Assembly (NCBI GenBank): GCA_012744475.1
Contig: JAAYBV010000077.1
Location: 1-44,004 of the forward strand
Length of the DNA: 44,004 bases
Direction: 5' to 3'
Source of the DNA: Phycisphaerae bacterium
Lineage (GTDB): Bacteria > Planctomycetota > Phycisphaerae > Sedimentisphaerales > Anaerobacaceae
In this document: positions 25,806 to 34,804 of the stretch, piece by piece
Position numbering within the stretch: position 1 is the first letter of the stretch
Layout: each line of letters begins with the position of its first letter
The notes under the pieces: generated by a model
The model's database searches: none
What the model saw: the letters and a program-made list of their open reading frames with translations, nothing else
Told to the model about the DNA's origin: nothing
Translations under genes and position numbers: made by a program

Positions 25806-25874
25806 GCGTCGGAAGACTTGGCGTCGCTCACCGACTGACTCCCCTCGACCGAGCGCACTTGGAAGTGCTTGCCC

Positions 25875-26123
25875 ATGGGACAGCAACAACACACCGATGT
25901 GGGACATCCCTTGACGGAAGCTCGCATTGCCTGCCCGACATGCAAACGCCTGTTGCGCGTCCGGACTGCGGGAGCCGCCGGCCGACCCAGGTTCTTTCCG
26001 TTTTGCTCTGAGCGGTGCAAGCTGGTTGACCTGAACGCCTGGCTGGACGCCGACTATCGCATCCCCGCCCGACCCGACGAGGAATCGGAAGATGCGATGT
26101 CAAGCGGCGAGGCATCGTCCTGA
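25875..26123 (+). CDS. yacG: DNA gyrase inhibitor YacG (zinc protein)
   Basis: The 82-residue protein has the complete YacG signature: CPTCKR at about residues 21-26, then FPFCSERCKLVDLNAWLDAD. The four Cys bind zinc, and the SERC..DL..W block is diagnostic. In E. coli YacG binds GyrB and inhibits gyrase. The ATG at 25875 has GGAAG about 11 nt upstream; a TTG at 25869 is also in frame. It lies 125 nt after the DksA-like gene on the same strand. It is not beside coaE, its usual neighbour in proteobacteria. Confidence 0.93.
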   Translation: MGQQQHTDVGHPLTEARIACPTCKRLLRVRTAGAAGRPRFFPFCSERCKLVDLNAWLDADYRIPARPDEESEDAMSSGEASS

Positions 26124-26150
26124 CGGCACCGTCCCCAGGCGAAATCGTAT

Positions 26151-26179
26151 GGACACTGCCGGTGCGAGCCGGTAAGATG
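26151..26179 (+). promoter_or_regulatory. Probable promoter of the polytopic membrane protein gene
   Basis: TGGACA (26151-26156) and TAAGAT (26174-26179) are 17 nt apart, with five and four matches to consensus. Initiation near 26186 would give a leader of about 59 nt before the ATG at 26245. Confidence 0.45.
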
Positions 26180-26244
26180 ATGGGGAAGCACCATATTCCG
26201 TCGTACAAAGGCGCTGTGAGACCGAGCTTTTGAAAGGAAGCAAG

Positions 26245-27549
26245 ATGCGCGAGGACAAAGAGCCGGTGCTGCCTCTGGGGAGCTTTCTGTTTCCGCGAAT
26301 TTTCCAGGCGTTTCGCATGGCCATTCAGCCGACGAAGCTGGCTCTGGCCTTTCTGGCCCTGGCGACCGTCTGCCTGACCGGCCGGGTGATGGACATCAGC
26401 AAACCGGTCGTCGTGGCCCCCAACGGCATGACGGAACTCGACGAGTACGTCTCCGGATCGCCCCAGGTGGACGAGCACATCCGCCTGTTCGGCGAAACGG
26501 GCGAACGGACCGGCGTGTTCATCACCCTGTGGCATTTCGGCGCCAAGCGGTTCCACTCGGCGGTGCTCGGCATCCCCCGTCGCGACAGCCTGGGCATCTT
26601 TGGAGACATCGTGGCGTGCTTCGCCGCCCTGTTGTGGGCGTTCACCTATCATCCCGTCTACAGCGTCATCCTGTTCGCGGTGACACTGGCCGTGATGGCG
26701 TTGGCCGGCGGGTCGATCTGTCGAATCGCCGCCCTCCAGTTCGCGCAGGGTGAGAAGCCTGGGCTGGTGGAGGCGGTGCGATTCGGACGTCGAAAATTCT
26801 ACAGCTTCCTCGCGGCGCCCGTCGCACCCGTCGCTCTGATGGCCCTGATCGGGCTCGTCATCGTTCTGCTGGGGGTGATCGGCAACATCGAATACGTCGG
26901 GCCGCTCTGCATCGGCTTGTTTCTTCCTTTGGCGCTTCTACCAGCGGCTTTCATCGCCATCATCGCCATCGGCGCCCTGGCGGGATTCAACCTGCTGTTT
27001 CCGACGATTGCCTACGAGGACTCCGACTGCTTCGATGCGATGAGCCGCTCGTTCAGCTACGTGTACGCCAGGCCCTGGCGAATGGGCTTCTACACGGTGA
27101 CTGCCGCCGTCTACGGGGCGATCTGCTATGAGTTTGTCCGCTTCTTCTCCTTCCTGCTGCTGTGGATCACGCACTTCTTCCTGCGGATCGGCGTCTGGAA
27201 CGGCAACAAGAACCTGACGGCCATCTGGGCGCAGCCCGATTTCACCGATCTGCTGGGCCGGACGGCCGCTCAGCCCCAGGGCTGGTGGGAATCGGCGGCG
27301 GCCTTTCTCATCTACATGTGGGTCCTGATCGTGGTCGGTCTGATGGTGTCGTATGTCATCAGCTTCTACTTCTCTGCCAATACCATCATCTACGCCCTGA
27401 TGCGAAACCGGGTGGACAAGACGGCGTTGGAAGAGATCTACCCCAGCTCGGACGACATGGCGGCCGAACCACTCTCGTTCGCCAAGAGCCGCCCGTCGCC
27501 GGCCCAGGAAGAAGAGGACTCCCGCCAAACGCCGGAAACGTCCGAATAA
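26245..27549 (+). CDS. Polytopic membrane protein of unknown function
   Basis: The 434-residue protein starts at the ATG at 26245, with a strong AAAGGAAG 4 nt upstream. There are roughly seven hydrophobic helices: residues about 32-50, 130-165 (two), 190-260 (two to three), 280-305, and 350-385. A non-membrane segment of about 75 residues lies between the first and second (PNGMTELDEYVSGSPQVDEH). The C-terminal 50 residues are charged and Pro/Glu-rich and probably cytosolic. The FPTIAYEDSDCFDAMSRSFSYV segment resembles inner-membrane proteins described only as hypothetical in planctomycetes. I do not recognise a characterised family. It is followed 172 nt later by the nucleotide-sugar dehydratase gene, so a role in envelope biology is possible but unsupported. 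Confidence 0.75.
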   Translation: MREDKEPVLPLGSFLFPRIFQAFRMAIQPTKLALAFLALATVCLTGRVMDISKPVVVAPNGMTELDEYVSGSPQVDEHIRLFGETGERTGVFITLWHFGAKRFHSAVLGIPRRDSLGIFGDIVACFAALLWAFTYHPVYSVILFAVTLAVMALAGGSICRIAALQFAQGEKPGLVEAVRFGRRKFYSFLAAPVAPVALMALIGLVIVLLGVIGNIEYVGPLCIGLFLPLALLPAAFIAIIAIGALAGFNLLFPTIAYEDSDCFDAMSRSFSYVYARPWRMGFYTVTAAVYGAICYEFVRFFSFLLLWITHFFLRIGVWNGNKNLTAIWAQPDFTDLLGRTAAQPQGWWESAAAFLIYMWVLIVVGLMVSYVISFYFSANTIIYALMRNRVDKTALEEIYPSSDDMAAEPLSFAKSRPSPAQEEEDSRQTPETSE

Positions 27550-27721
27550 CGGCAGGCGGTGTTTCTCCCGCGTCCCTCGTGGCAACCGTCGGGCCTGGCG
27601 AGGACTGAACCGCCCCCTCCATTGTGCCGATGATAAAGGCACGGTCGCTCGCGGACCGCCAATGGTCGGCCCAACGGGTCTCGCGGAGCCACAGAGAACG
27701 TCGGAACGGTGCTGGGGAAAT

Positions 27722-29686
27722 ATGCCTGAGCCAGGAACAGACAGACCCACAGAAGGCCGGAACGAGGCAAGGTCCGGCTCTCCGGCCCAAGCTCCGAGCC
27801 TGCTCCTGACGATCCGCAAACCGCTGATCATCCTGGCCCATATCGCCGCCTTCGCGATCTCGCTGATCTTCGCCTTCCTGGTCGCCAACAACATGCAGTT
27901 CAGCCGCCAGTGGCTTGTTGAGCAGTATCCCTTCTTTCTGCTGTTGTCCCTGGCGGTCAAACTGCCTGTCTTCGGCCTCTTCCAGCAGTATCGTGGCTGG
28001 TGGCGCTACGTCAGCATCGCAGACCTCCTCGGCATTCTCCGGGCCGCCCTGGTCAGCACACTGGTCATCGTCACCATCTGGTTTGCCGTACTGCTCCAGA
28101 TTCCTGTCATCCGCCAAGCATTACCCCTGGGCATCGCCGCGGTCAGCCAAGGCGTCTTCATGGCTGATCTGTTCGGGACCATTCTTCTGCCGGCCGGTCT
28201 GAGAATGCTCATCCGGCTCTACCATGAGGAATTCCGGACCACCGAAGGCCGCCTCCTGAAACGGTTTCTGATCGTCGGCGCGGGCAACGCCGGCGAAGGC
28301 CTGCTCCGAGAGATCCTCCGCATGCGCGTCGTGCAATACGACGTGATCGGATTCATCGATGACGACCCCCTCAAACAGGGAACCCGCATCCACGGAATCC
28401 CCGTACTCGGAACGGTGGACCAGTTGCCGCGCATCTGCCAGGAGCGAAACATCGAAGAGATCGCCATCGCGATGCCTTCGGCGACCCACCGCCAGCTCCG
28501 GCGGGTGATCCAGGTCTGCGAGGGCGCCAAGGTCCGGTTCCGCACGGTGCCTTCCATCACCGACATCGCCTCGGGCAAGCTGCGCGTCAGCCAGATTCGC
28601 GACGTGGACATCAACGACCTGCTCGGGCGTGAAGTGGTTCACCTCGATCTTGACATGATCGAGGCCTTCGCCCGGGACAAGACCATTCTCGTCACCGGCG
28701 CCGGCGGCTCCATCGGCTCGGAGATGTGCCGGCAGATCTGCCAGTTCCGACCCGCTCGCCTGCTGCTCGTCGAACAGGCGGAGAACCCGCTGTTCTACGT
28801 GGAACGCGATCTGCGCAAGGCGTTCCCGCACGTCGCGACCGAACCGATCGTCTGCAACATCACGGACCGCTGCCGGGTGGAGGAGATCTTCGAACAGTAT
28901 CAGCCGGCCGTGGTTATCCACGCGGCCGCGCACAAGCACGTCCCTCTGATGGAGCTCAATCCCGGCGAAGCCATCAAGAACAACGTGGTCGGCACGAAGG
29001 TCGTCGCGGACGCCTCCGACCGGCATGGAGCAACCCACTTCGTCATGATCAGCACGGACAAGGCGGTCAATCCAACGAGCATCATGGGCTCCTCGAAGCG
29101 TCTTGCGGAGATGTACGTCCAGGACCTGAGCCGTACGAGCAGGACGTACTTCATCACCGTGCGATTTGGCAACGTGCTGGCCTCGGAAGGTTCCGTCGTG
29201 CCGATCTTCCGCAAGCAGATCGCCGAAGGGGGACCCGTCACGGTGACGCACCCGGAGATGAAGCGTTACTTCATGACGATCCCCGAGGCCAGCCAACTGG
29301 TGCTCCAGGCGGCCAGCATGGGCCAGGGCGGCGAGATCTTCGTCCTCGACATGGGCGATCCGGTCAAGATCGTCGATCTGGCCAAGGAGCTGATTACCCT
29401 CAGCGGGTTCCGGCCGGGCCTGGACATCGACATCGTGTTCACCGGCCTGCGCCCCGGCGAGAAGCTCTTCGAGGAGCTGCGCATCGAGGGCGAAGACATG
29501 CAGCGGACGCGCCACCCCAAAATCAGCGTCTGGCGGAACATCCCCATGGACCGCGATCGCCTGCGAACGGGCATCGACCGTCTTGTCACGCTCGCCTCCC
29601 AGCCGCATCAGGATCACGACGCCATCGCCGCCGCAATCAAGAACCTCGTCCCCGAATACACCACCGGCGCCACTGTCCCGACATAG
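27722..29686 (+). CDS. FlaA1/CapD/PglF-type membrane nucleotide-sugar 4,6-dehydratase/epimerase
   Basis: The 654-residue protein starts at the ATG at 27722, with GGGGAA upstream; the frame opens at 27662. Four N-terminal membrane helices lie within about residues 35-165. A first Rossmann region (LIVGAGNAGEGLLREIL) follows, then the catalytic short-chain dehydrogenase domain with VTGAGGSIGSEMCRQI, IHAAAHKHVPLME and ISTDKAVNPTSIMGSSK. The YxxxK of classical enzymes is replaced by M-G-S-S-K and preceded by S-T-D-K, as in PglF-type UDP-GlcNAc 4,6-dehydratases. It likely makes a 4-keto-6-deoxy sugar nucleotide for surface glycans. It ends before a hairpin and the convergent recombinase gene. Confidence 0.93.
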   Translation: MPEPGTDRPTEGRNEARSGSPAQAPSLLLTIRKPLIILAHIAAFAISLIFAFLVANNMQFSRQWLVEQYPFFLLLSLAVKLPVFGLFQQYRGWWRYVSIADLLGILRAALVSTLVIVTIWFAVLLQIPVIRQALPLGIAAVSQGVFMADLFGTILLPAGLRMLIRLYHEEFRTTEGRLLKRFLIVGAGNAGEGLLREILRMRVVQYDVIGFIDDDPLKQGTRIHGIPVLGTVDQLPRICQERNIEEIAIAMPSATHRQLRRVIQVCEGAKVRFRTVPSITDIASGKLRVSQIRDVDINDLLGREVVHLDLDMIEAFARDKTILVTGAGGSIGSEMCRQICQFRPARLLLVEQAENPLFYVERDLRKAFPHVATEPIVCNITDRCRVEEIFEQYQPAVVIHAAAHKHVPLMELNPGEAIKNNVVGTKVVADASDRHGATHFVMISTDKAVNPTSIMGSSKRLAEMYVQDLSRTSRTYFITVRFGNVLASEGSVVPIFRKQIAEGGPVTVTHPEMKRYFMTIPEASQLVLQAASMGQGGEIFVLDMGDPVKIVDLAKELITLSGFRPGLDIDIVFTGLRPGEKLFEELRIEGEDMQRTRHPKISVWRNIPMDRDRLRTGIDRLVTLASQPHQDHDAIAAAIKNLVPEYTTGATVPT

Positions 29687-29696
29687 CGCAAGGAAA

Positions 29697-29717
29697 GGGC
29701 CGCCCGATGAGCGGCCC
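29697..29717. terminator. Hairpin between convergent dehydratase and recombinase genes
   Basis: GGGCCGC (29697-29703) and GCGGCCC (29711-29717) pair perfectly around a 7-nt loop, 10 nt after the dehydratase stop. The following bases are only moderately T-rich, so it is a plausible but imperfect intrinsic terminator. It could serve both converging genes. Confidence 0.5.
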
Positions 29718-29803
29718 TGCGTATTCTTCCGGATGACCGATAGCCGTGTCGAACGACGCGGCCTGAATCGCGTCCCTCGCCACGTTGGCTCGTCGCCCTG
29801 TGG

Positions 29804-30877
29804 CTATTCGTGCTGCTCCTCATAAGGGGCATACGCATCCTTGCCGAACTCGTCGCGCGGATGGGCGTGGTCGTAGACCTCTTTGAGCTTCCGCGTGGTC
29901 AGGTGCGTGTACACCTGCGTCGTCGAAAGCGACTGATGGCCCAGCAGTTCCTGGACGCTCCGCAGGTCCGCGCCGTTGTTGAGCATGTGCGTCGCAAAGC
30001 TGTGCCGCAGCGTGTGTGGACTGATGTTGGGATCCAGGCCCGCCATCTTCAGGTACTTGTCCATCTTACGCCGCACGCTGCGGGTGCTCAAACGCTGCCC
30101 GTGTTTGTTGACGAACAGAACCTTCGTGTCGAAGTGCGAATTGCTCTGGGCCCGCTTGTTGCGGAACTCCATGTAGTGCTGAATGGCCTGGAGCGCCGAT
30201 GAGCTGATCGGGGCAATCCGCTCCTTCTTGCCTTTCCCGCGAATGTGGATGATCTCGCCGAGGAAATCGACGTCCTCCATGTTCAGCGCGACCAGCTCAC
30301 TGACGCGGATGCCCGTGCTGTACAGCGTCTCAAGGATCGCCCGGTCCCGCGCGCCCAGCCATGTCTCCGTCGGCGGAGTCTCCAGCAGGCGCTTGATCTC
30401 TTCGTACTCGAGGAAGCGAGGGAGCTTCTTGTCCTGCTTCGGGGTGCGGACCGCCGTCAGCGGATTCGAGCTGCGCCGGTTCGTCTTGACGAGATACTTG
30501 TAGAAGCTTCGCAGCGTCGCCAGCTTCCGGGCAATCGTCGCCTTCGAGTACGCCTTGTCGTTGAGGTGGGCCAGATAGGATCGCGCCTCGTTGACATCGG
30601 CGGCCAGCAGGAGTTGGTCGACGCTCTGCTCCGTCTGCACGGCGACCGCCGTAGCGGCGCCCCCTTGATGCTGCTCCAACGAGCCGGTCTCCTCGTGGGA
30701 GGCGTCCCCGTCGCAGGTCTGCAACAGAAAATCCCCGAACTGCGCGAGGTCGGCACCATAGCACTTCGCAGTGTGTTCCGAGAACCGCTTTTCGAACTTG
30801 AGATAGTTCAGAAACTGCTCGACTATCGCGTTGCCATCTTGCATAGTCCACCTGCCCACTTCATCTATCGGCATCAT
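29804..30877 (-). CDS. Tyrosine recombinase, XerC/XerD-like
   Basis: The 357-residue protein has the full catalytic set of tyrosine recombinases: Arg in STGIRVSELVAL, Lys in IRGKGKKERI, HTLRHSFATHML (His and Arg), and LLGHQSLSTTQVYTHLT with the second His and the nucleophilic Tyr. The N-terminal SAM-like DNA-binding domain (SEHTAKCYGADLAQFGDFL) is interrupted by an insertion of about 40 residues rich in Gly, Glu and Gln (near residues 55-95) that XerC/D normally lack. The ATG at 30877 and an ATG at 30844 both have GGTG-type ribosome sites. A chromosome-dimer-resolution role is likely, but integrase use cannot be excluded. No dif-like site or element ends were found nearby. Confidence 0.9.
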   Translation of the reverse strand: MMPIDEVGRWTMQDGNAIVEQFLNYLKFEKRFSEHTAKCYGADLAQFGDFLLQTCDGDASHEETGSLEQHQGGAATAVAVQTEQSVDQLLLAADVNEARSYLAHLNDKAYSKATIARKLATLRSFYKYLVKTNRRSSNPLTAVRTPKQDKKLPRFLEYEEIKRLLETPPTETWLGARDRAILETLYSTGIRVSELVALNMEDVDFLGEIIHIRGKGKKERIAPISSSALQAIQHYMEFRNKRAQSNSHFDTKVLFVNKHGQRLSTRSVRRKMDKYLKMAGLDPNISPHTLRHSFATHMLNNGADLRSVQELLGHQSLSTTQVYTHLTTRKLKEVYDHAHPRDEFGKDAYAPYEEQHE

Positions 30878-30945
30878 CGATCACCTACTTGTTTCCGTCC
30901 TAATTCCTGCGAACACGTTCTCTACACAAGAGCGTGCCGTTCGAT

Positions 30946-31185
30946 TCAATGCACTCTGGTGACATCGGAGTCATCCGCGGCGAGGAGCCCCTCGGCCCTG
31001 CCGATCAGCATCTGGCTCAATTTGAAACTGAGGACCGCCGCATCGAACCAGTCGAAACCGGTCCGATGGTCTTTCACCTGGTCGATCAAGGCGTCGAGGA
31101 GTTCGTCCTCCCGTCCCTGCTCGTACCGAAAGATGAACTTCTCGGACCCTTTGTTCAGCACCAGTTGCCGCTGCAAACGCTTCAT
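30946..31185 (-). CDS. Small soluble protein of unknown function
   Basis: This 79-residue protein begins MKRLQRQLVLNKGSEKF, and its start at 31185 has GAGGTGC 8 nt upstream. The frame is open back to 31302, but the extra 39 residues are of low-complexity, shadow-like composition. The sequence has protein-like features: an aromatic FIFRYEQGREDELLDALIDQ helix, a GFDWFDAAVLSFKLSQMLI segment, and an acidic tail. There is no signal peptide. It ends 68 nt before the recombinase start and may be transcribed with it. I do not recognise a family. Confidence 0.55.
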   Translation of the reverse strand: MKRLQRQLVLNKGSEKFIFRYEQGREDELLDALIDQVKDHRTGFDWFDAAVLSFKLSQMLIGRAEGLLAADDSDVTRVH

Positions 31186-31397
31186 ACCGAGCACCTCGTT
31201 CCGCTGCGTCTCAGCCGGATCGGACCTGACGCCGCCCGACCGCCCCTCCAAGGCCCCGACCGTTACGTCCGGTTCATCGGACCTTTCTGAGACGCCACAC
31301 ACATTTATCGGCCAATTGCCTGTCGCTCTTTACAAAAACTGCGCGTGAATATCGGGCATTCCGTATCCCGTGCCGCAGGATGAGCATTCCGACATGA

Positions 31398-31411
31398 GCG
31401 CCGAAGGGCGC
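31398..31411 (-). terminator. Weak hairpin downstream of the radical SAM gene
   Basis: GCGCC and GGCGC arms flank a 4-nt GAAG loop (31398-31411), 18 nt after the radical SAM stop. It is a stable short stem with no T-run. It is the only candidate end signal for the leuS operon. Confidence 0.35.
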
Positions 31412-31429
31412 CGGCAGGGAGCGTTTCCG

Positions 31430-32380
31430 TCAGTCCGGCCGCGTGCAGTAGTAGGTGACGCCGCCTTGGCGTTCCGAGAGGATCGCGTTCTCTGACAGCA
31501 GTTGGGTGATGTGCTTGACCGCCTCGTTACGAGTGACCCCAATCCCCGCACAGATGTCTTCGAGAGAACAAGGCCGTCGTTTCAGCATTGATAAGACGTC
31601 CGCGCATGTGCGCAACATGTGCCGGTCGGTACGGGCCTCCGGGGCGGCCCCCACCACCTCGCAGTGGCCCCCGATCTGTCGGGCGATGGCCTCCAGACGT
31701 TCGCGGGCAATCGCCTCGATTCCAGGCTCGGCAGCGGGGCGCACAGCACTGTTGAGCTGGACCCGATCCGGCCGGATGCACTCCACATGTTGCCTGATCT
31801 TCTCCACTTCATCCGGGCTGGTATTGACCCCGTCCACGAGAAAAACCTCCAGCCAGATCTGCCCATGAAATTCCTGGCGAAACTGGACCAGGCCGGAAAC
31901 CAGCTTTTCAATGCTGATATCAGGGGCCGGGCGGTTCACCCGGCGGAAGGTCTCGGCATCCGCCGCATCCAGCGACGGGATAACGAGGTCGGCCTTGGTG
32001 CATTCGGCCCGAACGTCCGGGCGGTAAAGCAAGGTGCCGTTGGTGATGATCGCCACGGGGATGCTCGTTATGTCGCGAATGCAGTCGATCAGGGAGCCCA
32101 GTTGCGAGTTCAGGGTGGGTTCGCCCGACCCCCCGATCGTGATGTAGTCTGCCTCGATGCCAGCGGCGAGCTTACTCTTAAGCTCGTCGAGCACCGCCTG
32201 CACGTCGAAAAACTTCCGGCGGACCGTGCTCTTTTCCGTGGTTCTTCCGATCTGGCAGTAGACGCAATCCAGCGTGCAGATCTTGGCAGGCACGATATCG
32301 ATGCCCAGACTGCGCCCGAGGCGGCGGGAGGGGACGGGGCCATAGATGTAGCCGACCGGATTGGAGCCTGGTTCAGTCAT
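31430..32380 (-). CDS. Radical SAM protein with a C-terminal winged-helix-like domain
   Basis: The 316-residue protein has the radical SAM [4Fe-4S] motif CTLDCVYC (Cys 35, 39, 42), preceded by YGPVPSRRLGRSLGID, the hallmark of the COG0731 Fe-S oxidoreductase family. GGSGEPTLNSQLG follows and is the SAM-binding glycine motif. The last 70 residues (CSLEDICAGIGVTRNEAVKHITQLL) form a winged-helix-type DNA- or RNA-binding domain. Family members are linked to tRNA or cofactor modification, but this subtype is not characterised. The start overlaps the kdsA stop by eight bases (ATGACTGA), so it is co-translated with kdsA, the last gene of a run starting at leuS. Confidence 0.88.
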   Translation of the reverse strand: MTEPGSNPVGYIYGPVPSRRLGRSLGIDIVPAKICTLDCVYCQIGRTTEKSTVRRKFFDVQAVLDELKSKLAAGIEADYITIGGSGEPTLNSQLGSLIDCIRDITSIPVAIITNGTLLYRPDVRAECTKADLVIPSLDAADAETFRRVNRPAPDISIEKLVSGLVQFRQEFHGQIWLEVFLVDGVNTSPDEVEKIRQHVECIRPDRVQLNSAVRPAAEPGIEAIARERLEAIARQIGGHCEVVGAAPEARTDRHMLRTCADVLSMLKRRPCSLEDICAGIGVTRNEAVKHITQLLSENAILSERQGGVTYYCTRPD

Positions 32381-33188
32381 GGAGAATCCTGTGGATGCCC
32401 GAACAGACGCGGATCAGCCCCTCCAGCCAGTCCAAAGGCAGGATGGAGGCGGCATCCGACTTGGCCTTGTCCGGCGTGGGGTGGACTTCGAGAAACAGGC
32501 CGTTGGCGCCGGCCGCCACGGCCGCTCGCGCCAGAATCGGCGCCATCTCGCGCCGGCCTCCGCTGGCGCTGCCCAATCCGCCGGGCTGCTGGGTGCTGTG
32601 TGTGGCGTCGAAGACGACGGGACAACCCAAGCGCTTCATACCCTCGATGGCGGTCATATCGTTGACCAGGCGGTTGTACCCGAAAAACGTCCCCCGCTCG
32701 GTCAGCAGGATGCGATCGTTCTTGCAGGCGCGAATCTTCTCGACCACATTGGCCATCTCATCGGGCGAGAGAAACTGGCCTTTCTTGACGTTGACGGGCT
32801 TGCCCGTCTCGGCACAGGCGCAGAGCAAATCGGTCTGGCGACACAGAAACGCCGGAACCTGCACGCAGTCCACCGCAGCGCCTACCGCCGCCGCCTGCCC
32901 GGGCTCGTGCACGTCGGTCATAACCGGCAGACCGCTCGCCGCGCGCACCTGCTCCAGAATCCGCAGGCCCTCTTCCAGTCCCGGCCCGCGAAAGCTCGAA
33001 ATGCTGCTGCGGTTGGCCTTGTCAAAGCTCGCCTTGAAGACAATCCCCACGCCGGTACGGTGCGAGATCTGCACGAGCCGCTCGGCGATTTCGAGACACC
33101 CTTCCAGACTCTCGATCACACACGGCCCGGCCATCACGAACAACGGCGCATCCAGACCGACCCGGATATTTCCAATGTCAAATTTCAT
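32373..33188 (-). CDS. kdsA: 3-deoxy-8-phosphooctulonate synthase (KDO-8-phosphate synthase)
   Basis: KdsA condenses phosphoenolpyruvate with arabinose-5-phosphate to make KDO-8-phosphate for lipopolysaccharide. The 271-residue protein starts at the ATG at 33188, with GGTGGAAG upstream; the open frame extends to 33431 without coding character. Signature segments are GPCVIES, FKASFDKANRSS, RGPGLEEGLRILEQV, TDVHE, QVPAFLCRQTDLL, VNVKKGQFLSP and DATHS. The Cys in the GPCVIES segment is consistent with a metal-dependent type, but sub-typing by eye is uncertain. Its presence argues for a lipopolysaccharide-bearing outer membrane. Confidence 0.93.
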   Translation of the reverse strand: MKFDIGNIRVGLDAPLFVMAGPCVIESLEGCLEIAERLVQISHRTGVGIVFKASFDKANRSSISSFRGPGLEEGLRILEQVRAASGLPVMTDVHEPGQAAAVGAAVDCVQVPAFLCRQTDLLCACAETGKPVNVKKGQFLSPDEMANVVEKIRACKNDRILLTERGTFFGYNRLVNDMTAIEGMKRLGCPVVFDATHSTQQPGGLGSASGGRREMAPILARAAVAAGANGLFLEVHPTPDKAKSDAASILPLDWLEGLIRVCSGIHRILHD

Positions 33189-33264
33189 CTGAGACTTCCA
33201 CCCATAGAGCTTTGCGTTCGGCCGCATGATATCCGTCGGCGCGGGGCCTGGCAAGATCATGTCC

Positions 33265-34209
33265 TCAGCGGAACGGTCTGGCAATGCGGCTGCGAATGCC
33301 CGCCGGCTTGGCGCCCGGCGGAACCATGCACTGCACCGCTCCCGGCACCACCTCGATGTGTACGGGCAGCGAGGGGCCAGGGTCGCCGTCCATCTCCGTC
33401 TTGAATCCGCCGGCCGGTGAGCTGATCGCAATGTGCCTGCCCTGCCGATAGATCACGTCGCGGCAGCTTGCGTGGCGTTTCAGCACCGTCAGCACGGAAT
33501 GCTTGACCAGATGAACGCGACCGGCGCAGCGGTAGATGCAGACGTCCAACAGGCCGTCGCCGAAATCCGCATGGCGCAGGATCTGAAGCCCAATCGCATA
33601 TCGTGAGATGTTGCCCACGAACACCATGCCCGGCCCGTCGAAGACCTCCTGCCCATCCACCACCACCGTCACCGGCTCGAACCGGTGGTTCCAGAAGGTC
33701 CGCCAAAGAGGATACACATAGTCGAATTGATTGATGTGGCCGGTGCGGTGCCGGCTGACCAGATCGACGACGTCCCCGTCGAACCCGAAACCGACGATGG
33801 AAGCGAAGCACCTGCCGTTGGCGGTGCCCACGTCGAGCGGACGCGTGACGCCGCCCTCAAACGCGCGGACGAGGGTCCCCAGACGTCCGTCGAAACCGAG
33901 TTCGTTGGCCAGGAGGTTTTCCGTGCCGCACGGAACGATCAGCAGCGGTTTGACGCTGCCCTCCAGGCCATGGGCCACCTCCCGGACCGTCCCATCGCCG
34001 CCGGCGACCACCACCAGAGCGCAGTCCGGATCGACCGCGGCGTCCGTCGCCAGTTCGCAGGCGTGCTCGAGTGACGTGGTCGTGCCCGCGCGCACCTCGT
34101 ACCGGCGGTCCGTCAGATAGCGATGGAAGCGTCGACAGGTGAACTTGCCGCTGCTGGCGCCCGACTTGGGATTGACGATGTACTGAATGTAGCCTTCGGA
34201 TGGCTTCAT
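33265..34209 (-). CDS. Diacylglycerol-kinase-like (YegS/LCB5) lipid kinase
   Basis: The 314-residue protein has the DAGK catalytic signature VVVAGGDGTVREVAHGL and the N-terminal YIVNPKSGASSGK block. The usual G-T-x-N-D-x-A segment reads PCGTENLLANELG, with Glu-Asn in place of the typical x-N-D order. The C-terminal beta-sandwich (DVGTANGRCFASIVGFGFDG, VFVGNISRYAIGLQI, DGLLDVCIYR) completes the family fold. These kinases phosphorylate diacylglycerol, sphingosine-like or undecaprenol-type lipids with ATP at the membrane face; the lipid is unknown. It starts 19 nt after the CYTH gene and precedes kdsA by 76 nt. Confidence 0.88.
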   Translation of the reverse strand: MKPSEGYIQYIVNPKSGASSGKFTCRRFHRYLTDRRYEVRAGTTTSLEHACELATDAAVDPDCALVVVAGGDGTVREVAHGLEGSVKPLLIVPCGTENLLANELGFDGRLGTLVRAFEGGVTRPLDVGTANGRCFASIVGFGFDGDVVDLVSRHRTGHINQFDYVYPLWRTFWNHRFEPVTVVVDGQEVFDGPGMVFVGNISRYAIGLQILRHADFGDGLLDVCIYRCAGRVHLVKHSVLTVLKRHASCRDVIYRQGRHIAISSPAGGFKTEMDGDPGPSLPVHIEVVPGAVQCMVPPGAKPAGIRSRIARPFR

Positions 34210-34228
34210 ACCGACCCGGACCGCTGCC

Positions 34229-34786
34229 TCACAGAAACACCTCCCTCCGCGTCGATTTCAGTCGAGACAACGCCGCGTCGATCAGAGACGCGTAGCTGTC
34301 CGTGACGTGAGGAGCATCCGTCAACCCCAGCGTCTTCTGCACACTCTGAATGACCTTCGAATCGGGACCTTCGATCTCGACGAACGTGCCGATCAGCGGC
34401 AGCGTGTCCAGAGCGATCCGACACTCCTCCCACTTCCACTCGCGGCGCCTCTTGTTGAACGCCAGGGTCCGCCGGTATCCCAGCGCCTCCAGCAGGGCCT
34501 CGGCCGCCTCGGCATCGGCGACGTCGAGGTTCACTTCTTGGCGCTTCTTGAAGTCGTCGACCTGTTTGGGACCCTTGTACGTCAGAACCAGACGTTCGGC
34601 TGTCCCCGTCGTTTCGACCCGCAGGCGAAGACACTGATCCGTCCGGGTCAGGTCCGCATCGGGAGTGTCGAAGTAGGAATCGGTCTGGACCGTCTCCGAG
34701 ACGAACGAGGCGCTCTGCGATCGCAGGCATTCCTCGACGCATTCGAACGAAGGCACCCTCAGTTTCGCTTCGATCTCCAGGTACAT
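34229..34786 (-). CDS. CYTH-domain protein (triphosphate tunnel metalloenzyme)
   Basis: The 185-residue protein has the CYTH hallmark ExExK at the N-terminus (MYLEIEAKLRVP). DSYFDTPDADL, CLRLRVET, RLVLTYKGP, RQEVNLDV, RREWKW, and the late GTFVEIEG strand follow, all lining the predicted eight-stranded tunnel. Members bind and hydrolyse triphosphates (class IV adenylate cyclase, thiamine triphosphatase, inorganic tripolyphosphatase). Which activity applies is not determinable, but with no N-terminal or C-terminal extra domain, inorganic tripolyphosphatase or cyclase activity are the main options. Gaps to leuS (18 nt) and to the lipid kinase (19 nt) make it part of one operon. Confidence 0.9.
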   Translation of the reverse strand: MYLEIEAKLRVPSFECVEECLRSQSASFVSETVQTDSYFDTPDADLTRTDQCLRLRVETTGTAERLVLTYKGPKQVDDFKKRQEVNLDVADAEAAEALLEALGYRRTLAFNKRRREWKWEECRIALDTLPLIGTFVEIEGPDSKVIQSVQKTLGLTDAPHVTDSYASLIDAALSRLKSTRREVFL

Positions 34787-34804
34787 CGCGCTCCTCGAAG
34801 GCGC

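Noticed and set aside
29697-30945. Integrated element bounded by the tyrosine recombinase
   Set aside because: There is no tRNA gene, direct repeat pair, phage gene or composition shift around it. A housekeeping Xer is simpler.
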